Source: Streptomyces actinomycinicus (lineage in GTDB: Bacteria > Actinomycetota > Actinomycetes > Streptomycetales > Streptomycetaceae). From it: a stretch of DNA of 64,000 nucleotides. The DNA lies in assembly GCF_016741775.1 (NCBI RefSeq), contig NZ_JAERRK010000012.1, positions 124,001 to 188,000 of the forward strand. The letters are read 5' to 3'. A program made the position numbers and the translations under genes. Below the pieces are notes generated by a model that was not told the origin of the DNA, did not search any database, and was given only the letters and a program-made list of their open reading frames with translations. Positions 1-9,236 of this stretch are shown piece after piece (position 1 is the first letter of the stretch; each line of letters begins with the position of its first letter).

Positions 1-2
1 AG

Positions 3-1772
3 GCCTTCGTCCCCGAGTTCAACGCGGGCGCCATGGAGAACCCCGGCCTCGTCACCTTCCGCGACGACTTCGTCTACCGCTCCGCCGTCACCGACACCGA
101 GCGGCAGACCCGCGCTATGGTCATCGCGCACGAGATGGCCCACATGTGGTTCGGCGACCTCGTCACCCTCAAGTGGTGGGACGACATCTGGCTGAACGAG
201 TCCTTCGCCGAGTACATGGGCTACCAGACCACCGCGGAGGCCACCCGCTTCACCGACCCCTGGACCGAGTTCGGCGTCACCCGCAAGGCCTGGGGCTACG
301 ACGCCGACCAGCGGCCCACCACCCACCCGGTCGCCCCCGAGAACGTCGACGACACGGCCTCCGCCCTGCTCAACTTCGACGGCATCTCCTACGCCAAGGG
401 CGCCTCCGCCCTGCGCCAGCTGGCCGTCTGGCTGGGCGAGAAGGACTTCCTCGCCGGCATCAACACCCACTTCGCCCGGCACAAGTTCGGCAACGCCACC
501 CTCGCCGACTTCATCGACTCCCTCGCCTCCGCCACCGACCGCGACGTGCACGCCTGGGCCGACACCTGGCTGAGCACCACCGGCGTCGACACGCTCACCC
601 CGGCCGTCGTCTCCGCCGAGGGCACCTGCAGCCTCACCGTCGACCACGCGGGCAGCCGCCCGCACCGCCTGAGCGCCGGACTGTACGACCACGACGTCGC
701 CGACGCCGGCCGGCTGGTGCTGCGCGAGCGCATCTCCCTCGACATCCCGCAGACCGCCCCGCAGCCCATCGGCAAGCGCCCCGCCCTCGTCCTGCTCAAC
801 GACGGCGACCTCACCTACGCCAAGGTCCGCTTCGACGCCGGCTCCTTCGAGACCCTGCGCACCGGCCTGTCCGGCCTGCCCGACCCGCTCACCCGCGCGG
901 TCGTCTGGAACGCCCTCAGGGACGCCGTCCGCGACGGCGAACTGCCGCCCGCCGCCTACCTGGAGACGGCCCGCGCCCACCTGCCCCACGAGACCGACCT
1001 GGCCGTCGTCCAGGGCGTCCTCGCCTTCGCCGCCGGCCAGATCACCGACCAGTACCTCCCGCCGGAGGACCGTCCCGCCGCCCTGGCCACGCTCGCCTCC
1101 CTCTGCCGCGACCTGCTGCGGCGCACCGAGGACGGCGAGCACCCCGGCCTGCGGCTGATCGCCGTACGCCACCTGATCGGCGTGGCCGCCCACCCGGAGA
1201 CCATCGCCGCCTGGCTCGCCGACGGCACCGTGCCCGGCGGCCCGGAACTCGACCCCGAGCTGCGCTGGCGCATCCTCGCCCGGCTCGCCGTACTCGGCGC
1301 CACCGACGAGAGCGCCATCGCCGCAGAACTGGAGCGCGACCCGAGCGCCACCGGCCAGGAAGGCGCCGCCCGCTGCCGCGCCGCCCTGCCCGACCCGGCC
1401 GCCAAGCGCGCGGCCTGGGAGGCGATGTTCGCCGGCGACGACCTGTCCAACTACCTCTTCACCGCCACCGCCCAGGGCTTCTGGCAGCCCGAACAGGCCG
1501 AACTGGTACGGGAGTACGTCCCCCGCTTCTACGAGGACGCGGTCGCCGTCGCCGCCCGCCGCGGCCCCGCCATAGCGGTCGCCGCCGGCCGCTGGTGCTT
1601 CCCGGCCCACGCCGTCGACGCCGGCCACGTGCGGTCCGGCGAGGCCTGTCTGCGCGACGCCGACCTCACCCCGGCCCTGCGCCGCACCCTCGCCGACCGG
1701 CTGGACGACCTGTCCCGCGCCCTGAAGGTGCGCGACGGGCAGGGCGACCGGGCGGCCGCGCAGCGGGCGTAG
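3..1772 (+). CDS. pepN: Aminopeptidase N (M1 zinc metallopeptidase), 5' partial
   Basis: This is the 3' part of an M1-family aminopeptidase gene; the start lies left of the window. The exopeptidase signature GAMEN is at 30-44. The zinc motif HEMAH is at 129-143, and the third ligand follows in WLNESF, giving the HExxH-x18-E pattern of the gluzincins. The C-terminal 400 residues are the helical ERAP1-like domain. The visible part is 589 residues of a family usually near 850. It should remove N-terminal residues from peptides in the cytoplasm. The reading frame ends in TAG. A reductase gene on the same strand follows after about 110 bases, with its own candidate -10 element in between. Family assignment is very secure; the symbol is by family. 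Confidence 0.95.
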   Translation, partial: AFVPEFNAGAMENPGLVTFRDDFVYRSAVTDTERQTRAMVIAHEMAHMWFGDLVTLKWWDDIWLNESFAEYMGYQTTAEATRFTDPWTEFGVTRKAWGYDADQRPTTHPVAPENVDDTASALLNFDGISYAKGASALRQLAVWLGEKDFLAGINTHFARHKFGNATLADFIDSLASATDRDVHAWADTWLSTTGVDTLTPAVVSAEGTCSLTVDHAGSRPHRLSAGLYDHDVADAGRLVLRERISLDIPQTAPQPIGKRPALVLLNDGDLTYAKVRFDAGSFETLRTGLSGLPDPLTRAVVWNALRDAVRDGELPPAAYLETARAHLPHETDLAVVQGVLAFAAGQITDQYLPPEDRPAALATLASLCRDLLRRTEDGEHPGLRLIAVRHLIGVAAHPETIAAWLADGTVPGGPELDPELRWRILARLAVLGATDESAIAAELERDPSATGQEGAARCRAALPDPAAKRAAWEAMFAGDDLSNYLFTATAQGFWQPEQAELVREYVPRFYEDAVAVAARRGPAIAVAAGRWCFPAHAVDAGHVRSGEACLRDADLTPALRRTLADRLDDLSRALKVRDGQGDRAAAQRA

Positions 1773-1833
1773 GACCGACGACGTAGGGCGCGGCTGGTCC
1801 CTGCCGACGATGCGCGGGGCCGGCCGCCCTTCC

Positions 1834-1839
1834 TAGGCT
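1834..1839 (+). promoter_or_regulatory. Candidate -10 element TAGGCT
   Basis: TAGGCT matches the principal sigma factor (HrdB) -10 form TAnnnT and lies 41 bases before the GTG of the reductase gene. No clear -35 hexamer is visible at 16-18 bases upstream, so the call rests on the -10 alone. Confidence 0.35.
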
Positions 1840-1880
1840 CGGACGGTCGACGACCAGACCGAGCCCCCGGAGGCAGCCCC

Positions 1881-2705
1881 GTGATCGTAGTGACCGGAGC
1901 GACCGGCAACGTCGCCCGTGCCCTCCTCGACCGTCTCCTCGCCGCGGGACAGCCCGTCCGGGCCCTGACCCGGGACCCGCAGCGGGCCGCGCTCCCCGAG
2001 CGGGCGGAGGTCGTCCGGTTCCGGCCGGACGACCCCGCCACCCTCTTCGGCGGAGCGACCAAGCTCTTCCTGTACGCCCTGGCCGACGCCGCCCCGCTGC
2101 TGGAGGCGGCCCGCGCACAGGGGGTGCGGCACGTCGTCCTGCTCTCCAGCGGCATCATCCAGGAGGGCGCCGACGAGACCCACCCCATCCACGTCATGCA
2201 CGCCACCGTCGAACGGCAGATCCGCGACAGCGGGCTCGCCTGGACGTTCCTGCGGCCCAACGCCTTCGCCACCAACGCGCTCCAGTGGGCGCCCCAGATC
2301 CGCACGGGCGACACCGTCCGGGGCGTCTTCGCGGGCGGGCTCTCCGCGCCCATCCACGAGGACGACATCGCGGCCGTCGCCGAGCGCGTCCTGCTCGACG
2401 ACGGGCACGAGGGCGCCGTGCACCGGCTCACCGGCCCCGCGGCGACGAGCAACGCCGATCAGGTCGCCGCGATCGGCGCGGTGCTCGGCAGGAAGCTGAC
2501 GTTCCAGGAGGTCGACCCGGCCGAGGCCGGCCCGGAACTGTTCCCTGACCTGCCGCCGCAACTGCGCGACCGGCTGCTGCAGAGCTTCGCGGAGACCGTC
2601 GGCGTACCCCCGGAGATCACCGGCACGGTGGAGAAGCTGACCGGCACCCCGGCCCGCACCTTCGCCGAGTGGGCCCGCGACCACGCCGGGGACTTCCGGG
2701 CCTAG
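1881..2705 (+). CDS. NmrA-like NAD(P)-binding reductase/epimerase
   Basis: The 274-residue protein begins with a Rossmann dinucleotide site (VTGATGNVA, residues 4-12) followed by a positively charged LTRDP stretch, as in atypical short-chain dehydrogenases of the NmrA/HSCARG group. Members act as NAD(P)H-dependent quinone reductases or redox sensors; the substrate here cannot be read from sequence. The canonical YxxxK catalytic pair is not obvious, which fits the NmrA-like branch. The GTG start is preceded by a GGAGGC ribosome site. It stands alone between the aminopeptidase and the decarboxylase gene, about 190 bases before the latter. Confidence 0.82.
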   Translation: MIVVTGATGNVARALLDRLLAAGQPVRALTRDPQRAALPERAEVVRFRPDDPATLFGGATKLFLYALADAAPLLEAARAQGVRHVVLLSSGIIQEGADETHPIHVMHATVERQIRDSGLAWTFLRPNAFATNALQWAPQIRTGDTVRGVFAGGLSAPIHEDDIAAVAERVLLDDGHEGAVHRLTGPAATSNADQVAAIGAVLGRKLTFQEVDPAEAGPELFPDLPPQLRDRLLQSFAETVGVPPEITGTVEKLTGTPARTFAEWARDHAGDFRA

Positions 2706-2895
2706 CCGGCGGCGGCACACCTCCCCTCGTGTCCCAACGGCCCCTCCCGCTAGGGCAGTACACACTTTCGGGTTCCGTTCGCCGGGCTTTCGGGACACAG
2801 GGCTCCCTTCCGGTACAAGCTGGAAGTCCGCCCACACGCCGGACGCCCCGGGCCCCAGAAGCCCGCCGGGCGGACCCGTGCCCGGAGGAGAGCCC

Positions 2896-4254
2896 ATGAG
2901 CCTGCCGCCCCTCGCCTCGGGCCCCGGCGGCCCCGACGCCCTGCGGCCCCTCCTGGACACCGTGCTCGACGCGCTCGCGGCCGGCGCCGCCCGGCGCGGC
3001 GGACCACTGCCCGCCGGCGGACCGGACGGCGTCGCCGCGCGCGTCGCCGACGCCCTCGGCGACGTCCTGCCCGACACCGGCGACCCGGACGCCCTGCACA
3101 CCCTCGTACAAGCCCTGGCCGAGGGCGCCGCCGACCCCGCCGACCCGCTCTGCGCGGCCCACCTGCACTGCCCGCCGCTCGCCGTGGCCACCGCCGCGGA
3201 CCTCGCCGCGAGCGCCCTCAACCCCTCCCTCGACTCCTGGGACCAGTCCCCGGCCGCCTCCGCCCTGGAAGCCGCGGTCGCCCGCACCCTCGCCCGCACC
3301 GCCGGCCTCGCCGACGCCCTGGTCACCACCGGCGGCACGGAGTCCAACCAGCTCGCCCTGCTGCTCGCCCGCGAAGCCCACGGCGGCACCGTCCAGCTGG
3401 TCTGCGGCGCCGGCGCCCACCACTCCCTCGCCCGCGCCGCCTGGCTGCTCGGCCTGCCCGAGCCGGTCGTCGTCCCCACACCCCACGGCACCCTCGACCC
3501 GGCCACGCTGCACGAGGCCCTCACCGCGCTCCCCGGTCCGCTGCTGGTCGCCGCCACCGCCGGCACCACCGACGCCGGGCTCATCGACCCGCTGCCCGAG
3601 ATCGCGGGCCTGTGCACCGCCCACGGCGCCCGGCTCCACATCGACGCGGCCTACGGCGGAGGTCTCCTCTTCAGCGACCGGCACCGCGACCGGCTCGCCG
3701 GCCTCGAAGCCGCCCACACCGTCACCCTCGACCTGCACAAACTCGGCTGGCAGCCGGTCGCCGCCGGCCTCCTCGCCGTCGCCCGCCCCCACGAACTCGC
3801 CGCCCTCCGACAGCGCGCCGACTACCTGAACGCCGACGACGACACCGAGGCCGGACTGCCCGACCTGCTCGGCCGCTCCCTGCGCACGACCCGCCGCCCC
3901 GACATCCTGAAGATCGCCGTCACCCTGAAGACGCTGGGCCGCAGCGGCCTCGGCGCCCTGGTCGACCAGGTCTGCGCACGAGCCCGCGAATTCGCCTCGC
4001 TGGTGCAGGACCACCCCGGCCTCGAACTCCACGCCCGGCCCGTCATCAGCACCGTCCTGTTCCGGCCCGCCGACGCGGACGACGCCACCGTGGCCGTCGT
4101 ACGCCGCAGGCTGCTGCAGGAGGGCCGGGCCGTGCTCGGCCGCGCCCGGGCCGACGGCCGCCTGTGGCTCAAGGCCACCTTCCTCAACCCCCACGCACGG
4201 CCGGACGACCTGGCCCACCTGCTCAAACTCGTCGAAGGAAGCACCCCCGCATGA
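2896..4254 (+). CDS. PLP-dependent group II decarboxylase (DesA-like)
   Basis: This 452-residue fold-type I decarboxylase belongs to the group that includes DesA (lysine decarboxylase of desferrioxamine synthesis) and diaminobutyrate/ornithine decarboxylases. The pyridoxal lysine is K282 in DLHKLGWQP, and the PLP-binding aspartate lies in HIDAAYGG about 25 residues before it. The expected reaction is basic amino acid to diamine (for example lysine to cadaverine). The start is the ATG preceded by GGAGGAG; an in-frame GTG 18 bases upstream lacks a ribosome site. Its stop overlaps the next start as ATGA, so it is translationally coupled to an N-monooxygenase. I see no canonical 19-bp DmdR/IdeR iron box in the 190-base upstream gap. 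Confidence 0.9.
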   Translation: MSLPPLASGPGGPDALRPLLDTVLDALAAGAARRGGPLPAGGPDGVAARVADALGDVLPDTGDPDALHTLVQALAEGAADPADPLCAAHLHCPPLAVATAADLAASALNPSLDSWDQSPAASALEAAVARTLARTAGLADALVTTGGTESNQLALLLAREAHGGTVQLVCGAGAHHSLARAAWLLGLPEPVVVPTPHGTLDPATLHEALTALPGPLLVAATAGTTDAGLIDPLPEIAGLCTAHGARLHIDAAYGGGLLFSDRHRDRLAGLEAAHTVTLDLHKLGWQPVAAGLLAVARPHELAALRQRADYLNADDDTEAGLPDLLGRSLRTTRRPDILKIAVTLKTLGRSGLGALVDQVCARAREFASLVQDHPGLELHARPVISTVLFRPADADDATVAVVRRRLLQEGRAVLGRARADGRLWLKATFLNPHARPDDLAHLLKLVEGSTPA

Positions 4255-5663
4255 CCCACCCCCCACGCCACGAGCCCGCGTCCCCGCGCGACCTGGTCGG
4301 CATCGGCATCGGCCCCTGCAACCTCTCCCTCGCCGCCCTCGCCCACCCGCTCGCCGAACTGGACGCCGTCTTCTACGAACAGCGCCCCGGCTTCGACTGG
4401 CACCCCGGCCTGCTCATCGAGGGTGCCACCATCCAGGTGCCCTACCTCGCCGACCTGGTGACCCTGGCCGACCCGACCAGCCCCTGGAGCTTCCTCAACT
4501 ACCTGAGGGCCCGCGAACGGCTCTTCCCCTTCTACTTCGCCGAGCGCTTCCACATCCAGCGCGCCGAGTACGACGCCTACTGCCGCTGGGTCGCCGAAGC
4601 GCTGCCCGGGCTCCGCTTCCGCCACCAGGTCGACGCCGTCCGCTGGAACCCCGAACGGGACGTGTTCGAGGTCGACCACACCCAACTCGACGCCGAGGGC
4701 GAGGCCGAGGCCCTCGGCCGCACCTACACCCGCAACATCGTCCTCGGCATCGGCACCGCCCCCTACGTGCCCGACCCGCTCAAACCCCTGGTGGACGCGC
4801 CCGGCGTACCCGTCGTCCACGCCGCCGACTACCTCGACCACCGCGACGCCGTCCTCGCCGCCGGGCACGTCACCGTCGTCGGCTCCGGCCAGTCCGGCGC
4901 CGAGGTCTTCCTCGACCTGCTCCGGCACCGCCCGGCCGGCCGGGAGAAGCTGCACTGGATCGGCCGCACCGAGGCGTTCGCCCCGATGGAGTACTCCAAG
5001 CTGGGCCTGGAGCACTTCACGCCCGACTACACGCGCTACTTCCACGCCCTCGCCGAGCCCGTCCGGGACCGGCTCGTCGCCGCCCAGTGGCAGCTGCACA
5101 AGGGCATCGACGCCGGCACCCTCGCCGCCATCCACGACGAGCTGTACCGGCGCACCGTGAACGGAGGCTGGCCCGACGCCGTCCTCACCCCGGGCGTCCG
5201 CGTCCGCACGGCCGGCCGGATCGCCACCACCAAGATCGAGCTGCACCTGGAACACCTCCAGCAGGACAGCCGCTCCCGGCTGACGACCGACGCCGTCGTC
5301 CTGGCCACCGGCTACCGCGACCGCCCGCTGGACCGCCTCCTCGCCGGACTCGACCCCTACATCCGCCGGGACAGCAGCGAACGCCCGCGCATCGACGAGC
5401 AGTTCCGGCTCGTCCTGGACCCCTCGGTCACCGGCGCCGTCCACGTCCAGAACGCCGAGCTGCACACGCACGGCGTCGGCGCCCCGGACCTGGGCCTGGC
5501 CGCCTGGCGCAGCGCGACCATCCTCAACTCGCTCACCGGGAAGGAGCCGTACCCGCTCCCCTCCCGGACGGCCTTCACCTCGTTCGGGCTGGAGGAGCCC
5601 GCGGACAGGGTGCCGCAGGCCAGACAGCCCAAGCGGCTCACTCCACTCGTCGACGAAAGGTAG
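4251..5663 (+). CDS. Lysine/diamine N-monooxygenase (IucD/DesB-like flavoprotein)
   Basis: The 470-residue protein is a class B flavin N-hydroxylating monooxygenase. The N-terminal FAD motif GIGPCNLSLAAL is near residue 16 and the NADPH motif GSGQSGAE near residue 210. The late ATGYRDRP motif is typical of lysine/ornithine/cadaverine N-hydroxylases. With the coupled upstream decarboxylase it would make an N-hydroxydiamine (for example N-hydroxycadaverine), the building block of hydroxamate siderophores. No acyltransferase (DesC) or NIS synthetase (DesD) follows; the next gene is convergent. So this is half of a desferrioxamine-type pathway. The last codons (VDER) and the stop are part of a purine-rich tandem repeat. 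Substrate (lysine versus cadaverine or putrescine) is not determined. Confidence 0.9.
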   Translation: MTHPPRHEPASPRDLVGIGIGPCNLSLAALAHPLAELDAVFYEQRPGFDWHPGLLIEGATIQVPYLADLVTLADPTSPWSFLNYLRARERLFPFYFAERFHIQRAEYDAYCRWVAEALPGLRFRHQVDAVRWNPERDVFEVDHTQLDAEGEAEALGRTYTRNIVLGIGTAPYVPDPLKPLVDAPGVPVVHAADYLDHRDAVLAAGHVTVVGSGQSGAEVFLDLLRHRPAGREKLHWIGRTEAFAPMEYSKLGLEHFTPDYTRYFHALAEPVRDRLVAAQWQLHKGIDAGTLAAIHDELYRRTVNGGWPDAVLTPGVRVRTAGRIATTKIELHLEHLQQDSRSRLTTDAVVLATGYRDRPLDRLLAGLDPYIRRDSSERPRIDEQFRLVLDPSVTGAVHVQNAELHTHGVGAPDLGLAAWRSATILNSLTGKEPYPLPSRTAFTSFGLEEPADRVPQARQPKRLTPLVDER

Positions 5664-5744
5664 CGGGGACGAAAGGCAGCGACGAAAGGCAGCGGGGGCG
5701 AAAGGAAGCGGGAACGGAAGGAAGCGGGGACGAGAGGCAGCCGG
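5650..5744. repeat. Purine-rich degenerate tandem repeat (unit about 16 bp)
   Basis: About six imperfect copies of a GACGAAAGGCAGCGGG-like unit run between the convergent monooxygenase and nucleotidase genes. The first copy contains the last codons and TAG stop of the monooxygenase. One strand is almost pure purine. No classical terminator hairpin is visible in this gap. Confidence 0.85.
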
Positions 5745-5748
5745 TGCC

Positions 5749-7554
5749 CTAGAACACCGGCGTGCCGTTCCGCGTGAGCTTCCAGTCCACCGACGCGAAG
5801 TCCTTCGGGTCCAGGACACCCTTCGCGGTCACCCACTCCGCGATCCGGGTGCGGATCTCCGTCGACTCCGACCACAGCTCCTTGGCCGAGGCGACGTGCG
5901 GGAAGGCACCGCCACCGTTGGCACGGTAGTTGTTCACCGCGAGCACGAACTGCCGGGCGTCGTCCAGCGGGGCCCCGTTGAAGGTGAGGTTCTTGATGCG
6001 CGACCCGGCCGGCTGGGCGATGTCGATGTCGTACGCCATGCCCGACACGTAGTCGTAGTTGTAGTCCGGACGGTTGCCCGCGTTCGTCAGCTTGTCCACG
6101 TCGACGGCCGTGCCGGGAGCCGTCTGGACGTAGTACTCCGCCGAGTACTCCAGGTACGCTCGCACCTGAGCGCCCGTCATCAGCTTGGCGACCAGCGTGT
6201 TGTCGTACACGTACAGGCTCGACAGGTCCCGGATGGTGACGTTCCCGGCGGGGATCTCCGAGGTCCGCGAGAACGGCGAGGCCTGGGCGATCACCGGCAG
6301 CGAGGCGTACTCGGTGCCGGCCAGCGCGGCCTTCACCACGTCCTCCTGGACCTTGGTGATCAGGTCGATGATCGGGGCGTCCTTGTAGCGGGCCTCGACG
6401 GTCGTCAGGGTCTCGGTCGCCCGGCCCACCACCTGGTTGACGTACGCGACGACCTTCTTGTGCTCGTCGGCCAGCAGCTTGGTGATCTTCGGGTCGTCGG
6501 CGACCGTGCTGGAGTTGCGCAGCGAGGCGGAGACCGACTCGACCTCCCAGCGGCCCTTGCTGAACACCAGCTCGATGTCGAACAGGGTGAGCCGCTCGGC
6601 GTAGCACAGCGGCTCCGAGAGCACGACGGTCCTGCCCGTCTTCTCGTTGACGACCTTCAGCTCCGGGATCTCCACGTGCGCGTGGCCGACCAGGATGGCG
6701 TCGACACCGGGCACCTGCCTGGCCACGTTGGCCGCGGCGTTCTCCACGTACGGCACCTGGTCGCCGTACGACGACGTGCCGGACGTACCCGAGTGGGCCG
6801 AGACGACGACCACGTCGGCGCCCATCGACTTCAGCTTCGGCACCCACTTGGCGGCCTGCTCCTCCAGCCCCGGGAACGCCAGCTTGCCCTGCACGTAGGC
6901 CTTGTCCCAGATCGCGATGCCCGGGTTGGTCAGGCCCAGGACGGCGACCTTGACCGGCTTGGCGCCCGGCACGTGGAAGGTCTTCATGAAGTACGGCGGG
7001 AAGGCGGGCCGCAGCGTCCTGGCGTCCACGGCGTTCGCGCCGAGCAGCGGGAAGTCGAGCTGGTCCTCGAACTTGCGGAGCGTCTCGATGCCGTAGTTGA
7101 ACTCGTGGTTGCCGAGCGCCGCCGCGTCGTACCCGATCGCGTTCATGGCCTGCGCCATCGGGTGCACCGGGCCGCCCTTGGCGGTGATCGGGTCGACCTT
7201 GGCGTAGTAGTAGGTCAGCGGGGTGCCCTGGATGGTGTCACCGGCGTCGAGCAGCAGGGTGTTGCAGTGGCCCTTCTCCTTGCGCACCTGGTTGACCAGG
7301 GTGGAGATGCGGGCGAGGCCCATGGCGTTGCCCGCCTTGTCGGAGTACTCCGCATCCTTGAAGTAGTCCCAGTTGAAGACGTGGCCGTGCAGGTCGGTGG
7401 TGCCCATGACCGTCAGCGAGTACCGCTTCACGGGGTGCGCGGGGTGGCTTCCGTCCGCCGCCTCGGCCGCCGGAGCCGTCGCCGCTCCGGTGATCGCCAC
7501 TCCGGCCCCGGTGGCGGCGGACTTCTTCAGGAACTTCCGGCGGTTCAACGGCAT
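5749..7554 (-). CDS. Tat-exported 5'-nucleotidase / metallophosphoesterase
   Basis: The 601-residue protein belongs to the UshA/5'-nucleotidase family. A twin-arginine signal (RRKFLKK near residue 5, then an Ala-rich hydrophobic stretch) indicates folded export. The N-terminal calcineurin-like metallophosphatase domain shows TTDLHGH, LLLDAGDTIQGTP, ALGNHEF and GHAHVEI. The C-terminal half is the 5'-nucleotidase substrate domain. It should hydrolyse extracellular nucleotides or cyclic nucleotides to scavenge nucleoside and phosphate. The chosen ATG follows AAGGAG at 8 bases; upstream in-frame starts would put non-signal residues before the RR motif. It is convergent with the monooxygenase and divergent from pyk. 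Confidence 0.93.
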   Translation of the reverse strand: MPLNRRKFLKKSAATGAGVAITGAATAPAAEAADGSHPAHPVKRYSLTVMGTTDLHGHVFNWDYFKDAEYSDKAGNAMGLARISTLVNQVRKEKGHCNTLLLDAGDTIQGTPLTYYYAKVDPITAKGGPVHPMAQAMNAIGYDAAALGNHEFNYGIETLRKFEDQLDFPLLGANAVDARTLRPAFPPYFMKTFHVPGAKPVKVAVLGLTNPGIAIWDKAYVQGKLAFPGLEEQAAKWVPKLKSMGADVVVVSAHSGTSGTSSYGDQVPYVENAAANVARQVPGVDAILVGHAHVEIPELKVVNEKTGRTVVLSEPLCYAERLTLFDIELVFSKGRWEVESVSASLRNSSTVADDPKITKLLADEHKKVVAYVNQVVGRATETLTTVEARYKDAPIIDLITKVQEDVVKAALAGTEYASLPVIAQASPFSRTSEIPAGNVTIRDLSSLYVYDNTLVAKLMTGAQVRAYLEYSAEYYVQTAPGTAVDVDKLTNAGNRPDYNYDYVSGMAYDIDIAQPAGSRIKNLTFNGAPLDDARQFVLAVNNYRANGGGAFPHVASAKELWSESTEIRTRIAEWVTAKGVLDPKDFASVDWKLTRNGTPVF

Positions 7555-7759
7555 CTTCAGGTCTCCTTGGCGCATGGTGAACGACGCGCGTAGATTCTGA
7601 CCTGAACATGACCTACGGCAACAGGTACGGGAGGTTGCGATCTGGTGACCATCGCTCATAGGAGCGGACCACCGCACAATTCAACACTTGTCAATAACCC
7701 TTCGCCCAAAGTCTGTTGAGTCGTCATACGGCGCCAATTCTCTACCCACGGGTAAGCCA

Positions 7760-7765
7760 TAGGCT
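7760..7765 (+). promoter_or_regulatory. -10 element TAGGCT of a probably leaderless pyk transcript
   Basis: TAGGCT lies six bases before the pyk ATG, so transcription would start at or next to the start codon. No Shine-Dalgarno sequence precedes the ATG, which fits a leaderless mRNA. The same layout recurs at coaE and the P450 gene. Confidence 0.55.
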
Positions 7766-7771
7766 CGACCC

Positions 7772-9208
7772 ATGCGCCGAGCAAAGATCGTCTGTACCCT
7801 GGGGCCCGCCACCGACTCGTACGACCAGATCAAGGCACTCGTCGAGGCCGGAATGGACGTCGCCCGGTTCAACCTCAGCCACGGCACCCACGCCGAGCAC
7901 GAGGAGCGCTACCGACGCGTCCGAAAGGCGGCCGACGAAACAGGCCGCAGCGTCGGGATCCTCGCCGACCTTCAGGGCCCGAAGATCCGGCTCGCCCGCT
8001 TCGGCGAAGGGCCCGTACTCCTTGAACGCGGCGACACCTTCTGCATCACCGTGGAGGAAGGCGTCGAGGGCGACCGCCACCAGTGCGGCACCACCTACGC
8101 CGGCCTCGCCGCCGACGTCGCCCCCGGCGAACGCATCCTCGTCGACGACGGCAAGGTCTGCCTGGAAGTCACCACCGTGGACGGCCCCCGCGTACACACC
8201 CGCGTGGTCGAGGGCGGCATGATCTCCGACCACAAAGGACTCAACCTCCCCGGAGTCGCCGTCTCCGTCCCCGCACTCTCCAAGAAGGACGAGGACGACC
8301 TGCGCTGGGCGCTGCGCACCGGCTTCGACGTGATCGCCCTCTCCTTCGTCCGCAGCGGCGACGACGCCGCGGACGTCCACCGGATCATGGACGACGAGGG
8401 CCGCCGCCTCCCCGTGATCGCCAAGATCGAGAAACCGCAGGCCGTGGCCAACCTCGACGGCATCGTCGCCGACTTCGACGGACTCATGGTGGCCCGCGGA
8501 GACCTCGGCGTCGAAATGCCGCTGGAACAGGTCCCGATCGTCCAGAAGCGCGCCGTCAAACTCGCCAAACGCAACGCCAAACCGGTGATCGTCGCCACCC
8601 AGATGCTCGACTCGATGATCGAGAACTCCCGCCCGACCCGCGCCGAGGCCTCCGACGTCGCCAACGCGGTCCTGGACGGCACGGACGCGGTGATGCTCTC
8701 CGGCGAGACCAGCGTCGGCAAGCACCCGGTCGAGACCGTACGCACCATGGCGAAGATCGTCACCGCGGCCGAGGAGGACATGCTGGCCAAGGGCCTGCCC
8801 CCACTCACCGAGCGGAACAAGCCCCGCACCCAGGGCGGCGCGGTCGCCCGGGCCGCCGCCGAGATGGGCGACTTCCTCGGCGCGAAGTTCCTCGTGGCAT
8901 TCACCCAGTCGGGCGACACCGCCCGCCGCCTCTCCCGCTACCGCTCCCCGATCCCGCTGCTCGCCTTCACCCCCGAGCCGGCCACCCGCTCCCAGCTCAG
9001 CCTCACCTGGGGCGCCGAGACCTTCCTCGGGCCGCACGTGGACTCCACCGACGCCATGGTCGACCAGGTGGACGAACTGCTGCTGAGGTACGGCCGCTGC
9101 CGGAAGGGCGACGTCGTGGTCATCACGGCCGGTTCCCCGCCCGGCGTCTCCGGCTCGACCAACATGGTCCGCGTCCACCACATCGGCGAGGACGACAGCC
9201 CGAAGTGA
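7772..9208 (+). CDS. pyk: Pyruvate kinase
   Basis: The 478-residue protein has the full pyruvate kinase layout: KIVCTLGPA at the N-terminus, NLSHG, the B-domain, the active-site segment VIAKIEKPQAV with its catalytic lysine, MVARGDLGVE, and the T/S loop VMLSGETSVGKHPVE. It transfers phosphate from PEP to ADP in the last step of glycolysis. Length is normal. The start is fixed by homology (MRRAKIVCT) and by the -10 element six bases upstream. The gene is divergent from the nucleotidase. A homing endonuclease ORF runs towards it from downstream, only about 28 bases after its stop. Confidence 0.97.
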   Translation: MRRAKIVCTLGPATDSYDQIKALVEAGMDVARFNLSHGTHAEHEERYRRVRKAADETGRSVGILADLQGPKIRLARFGEGPVLLERGDTFCITVEEGVEGDRHQCGTTYAGLAADVAPGERILVDDGKVCLEVTTVDGPRVHTRVVEGGMISDHKGLNLPGVAVSVPALSKKDEDDLRWALRTGFDVIALSFVRSGDDAADVHRIMDDEGRRLPVIAKIEKPQAVANLDGIVADFDGLMVARGDLGVEMPLEQVPIVQKRAVKLAKRNAKPVIVATQMLDSMIENSRPTRAEASDVANAVLDGTDAVMLSGETSVGKHPVETVRTMAKIVTAAEEDMLAKGLPPLTERNKPRTQGGAVARAAAEMGDFLGAKFLVAFTQSGDTARRLSRYRSPIPLLAFTPEPATRSQLSLTWGAETFLGPHVDSTDAMVDQVDELLLRYGRCRKGDVVVITAGSPPGVSGSTNMVRVHHIGEDDSPK

Positions 9209-9236
9209 CGGACCGGGGCCCTCTCCGGCGCCCCCT

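Noticed and set aside
2706..2895. DmdR/IdeR iron box before the DesA-like gene
   Set aside because: No TTAGGTTAGGCTAACCTAA-like 19-bp palindrome is visible in the gap.
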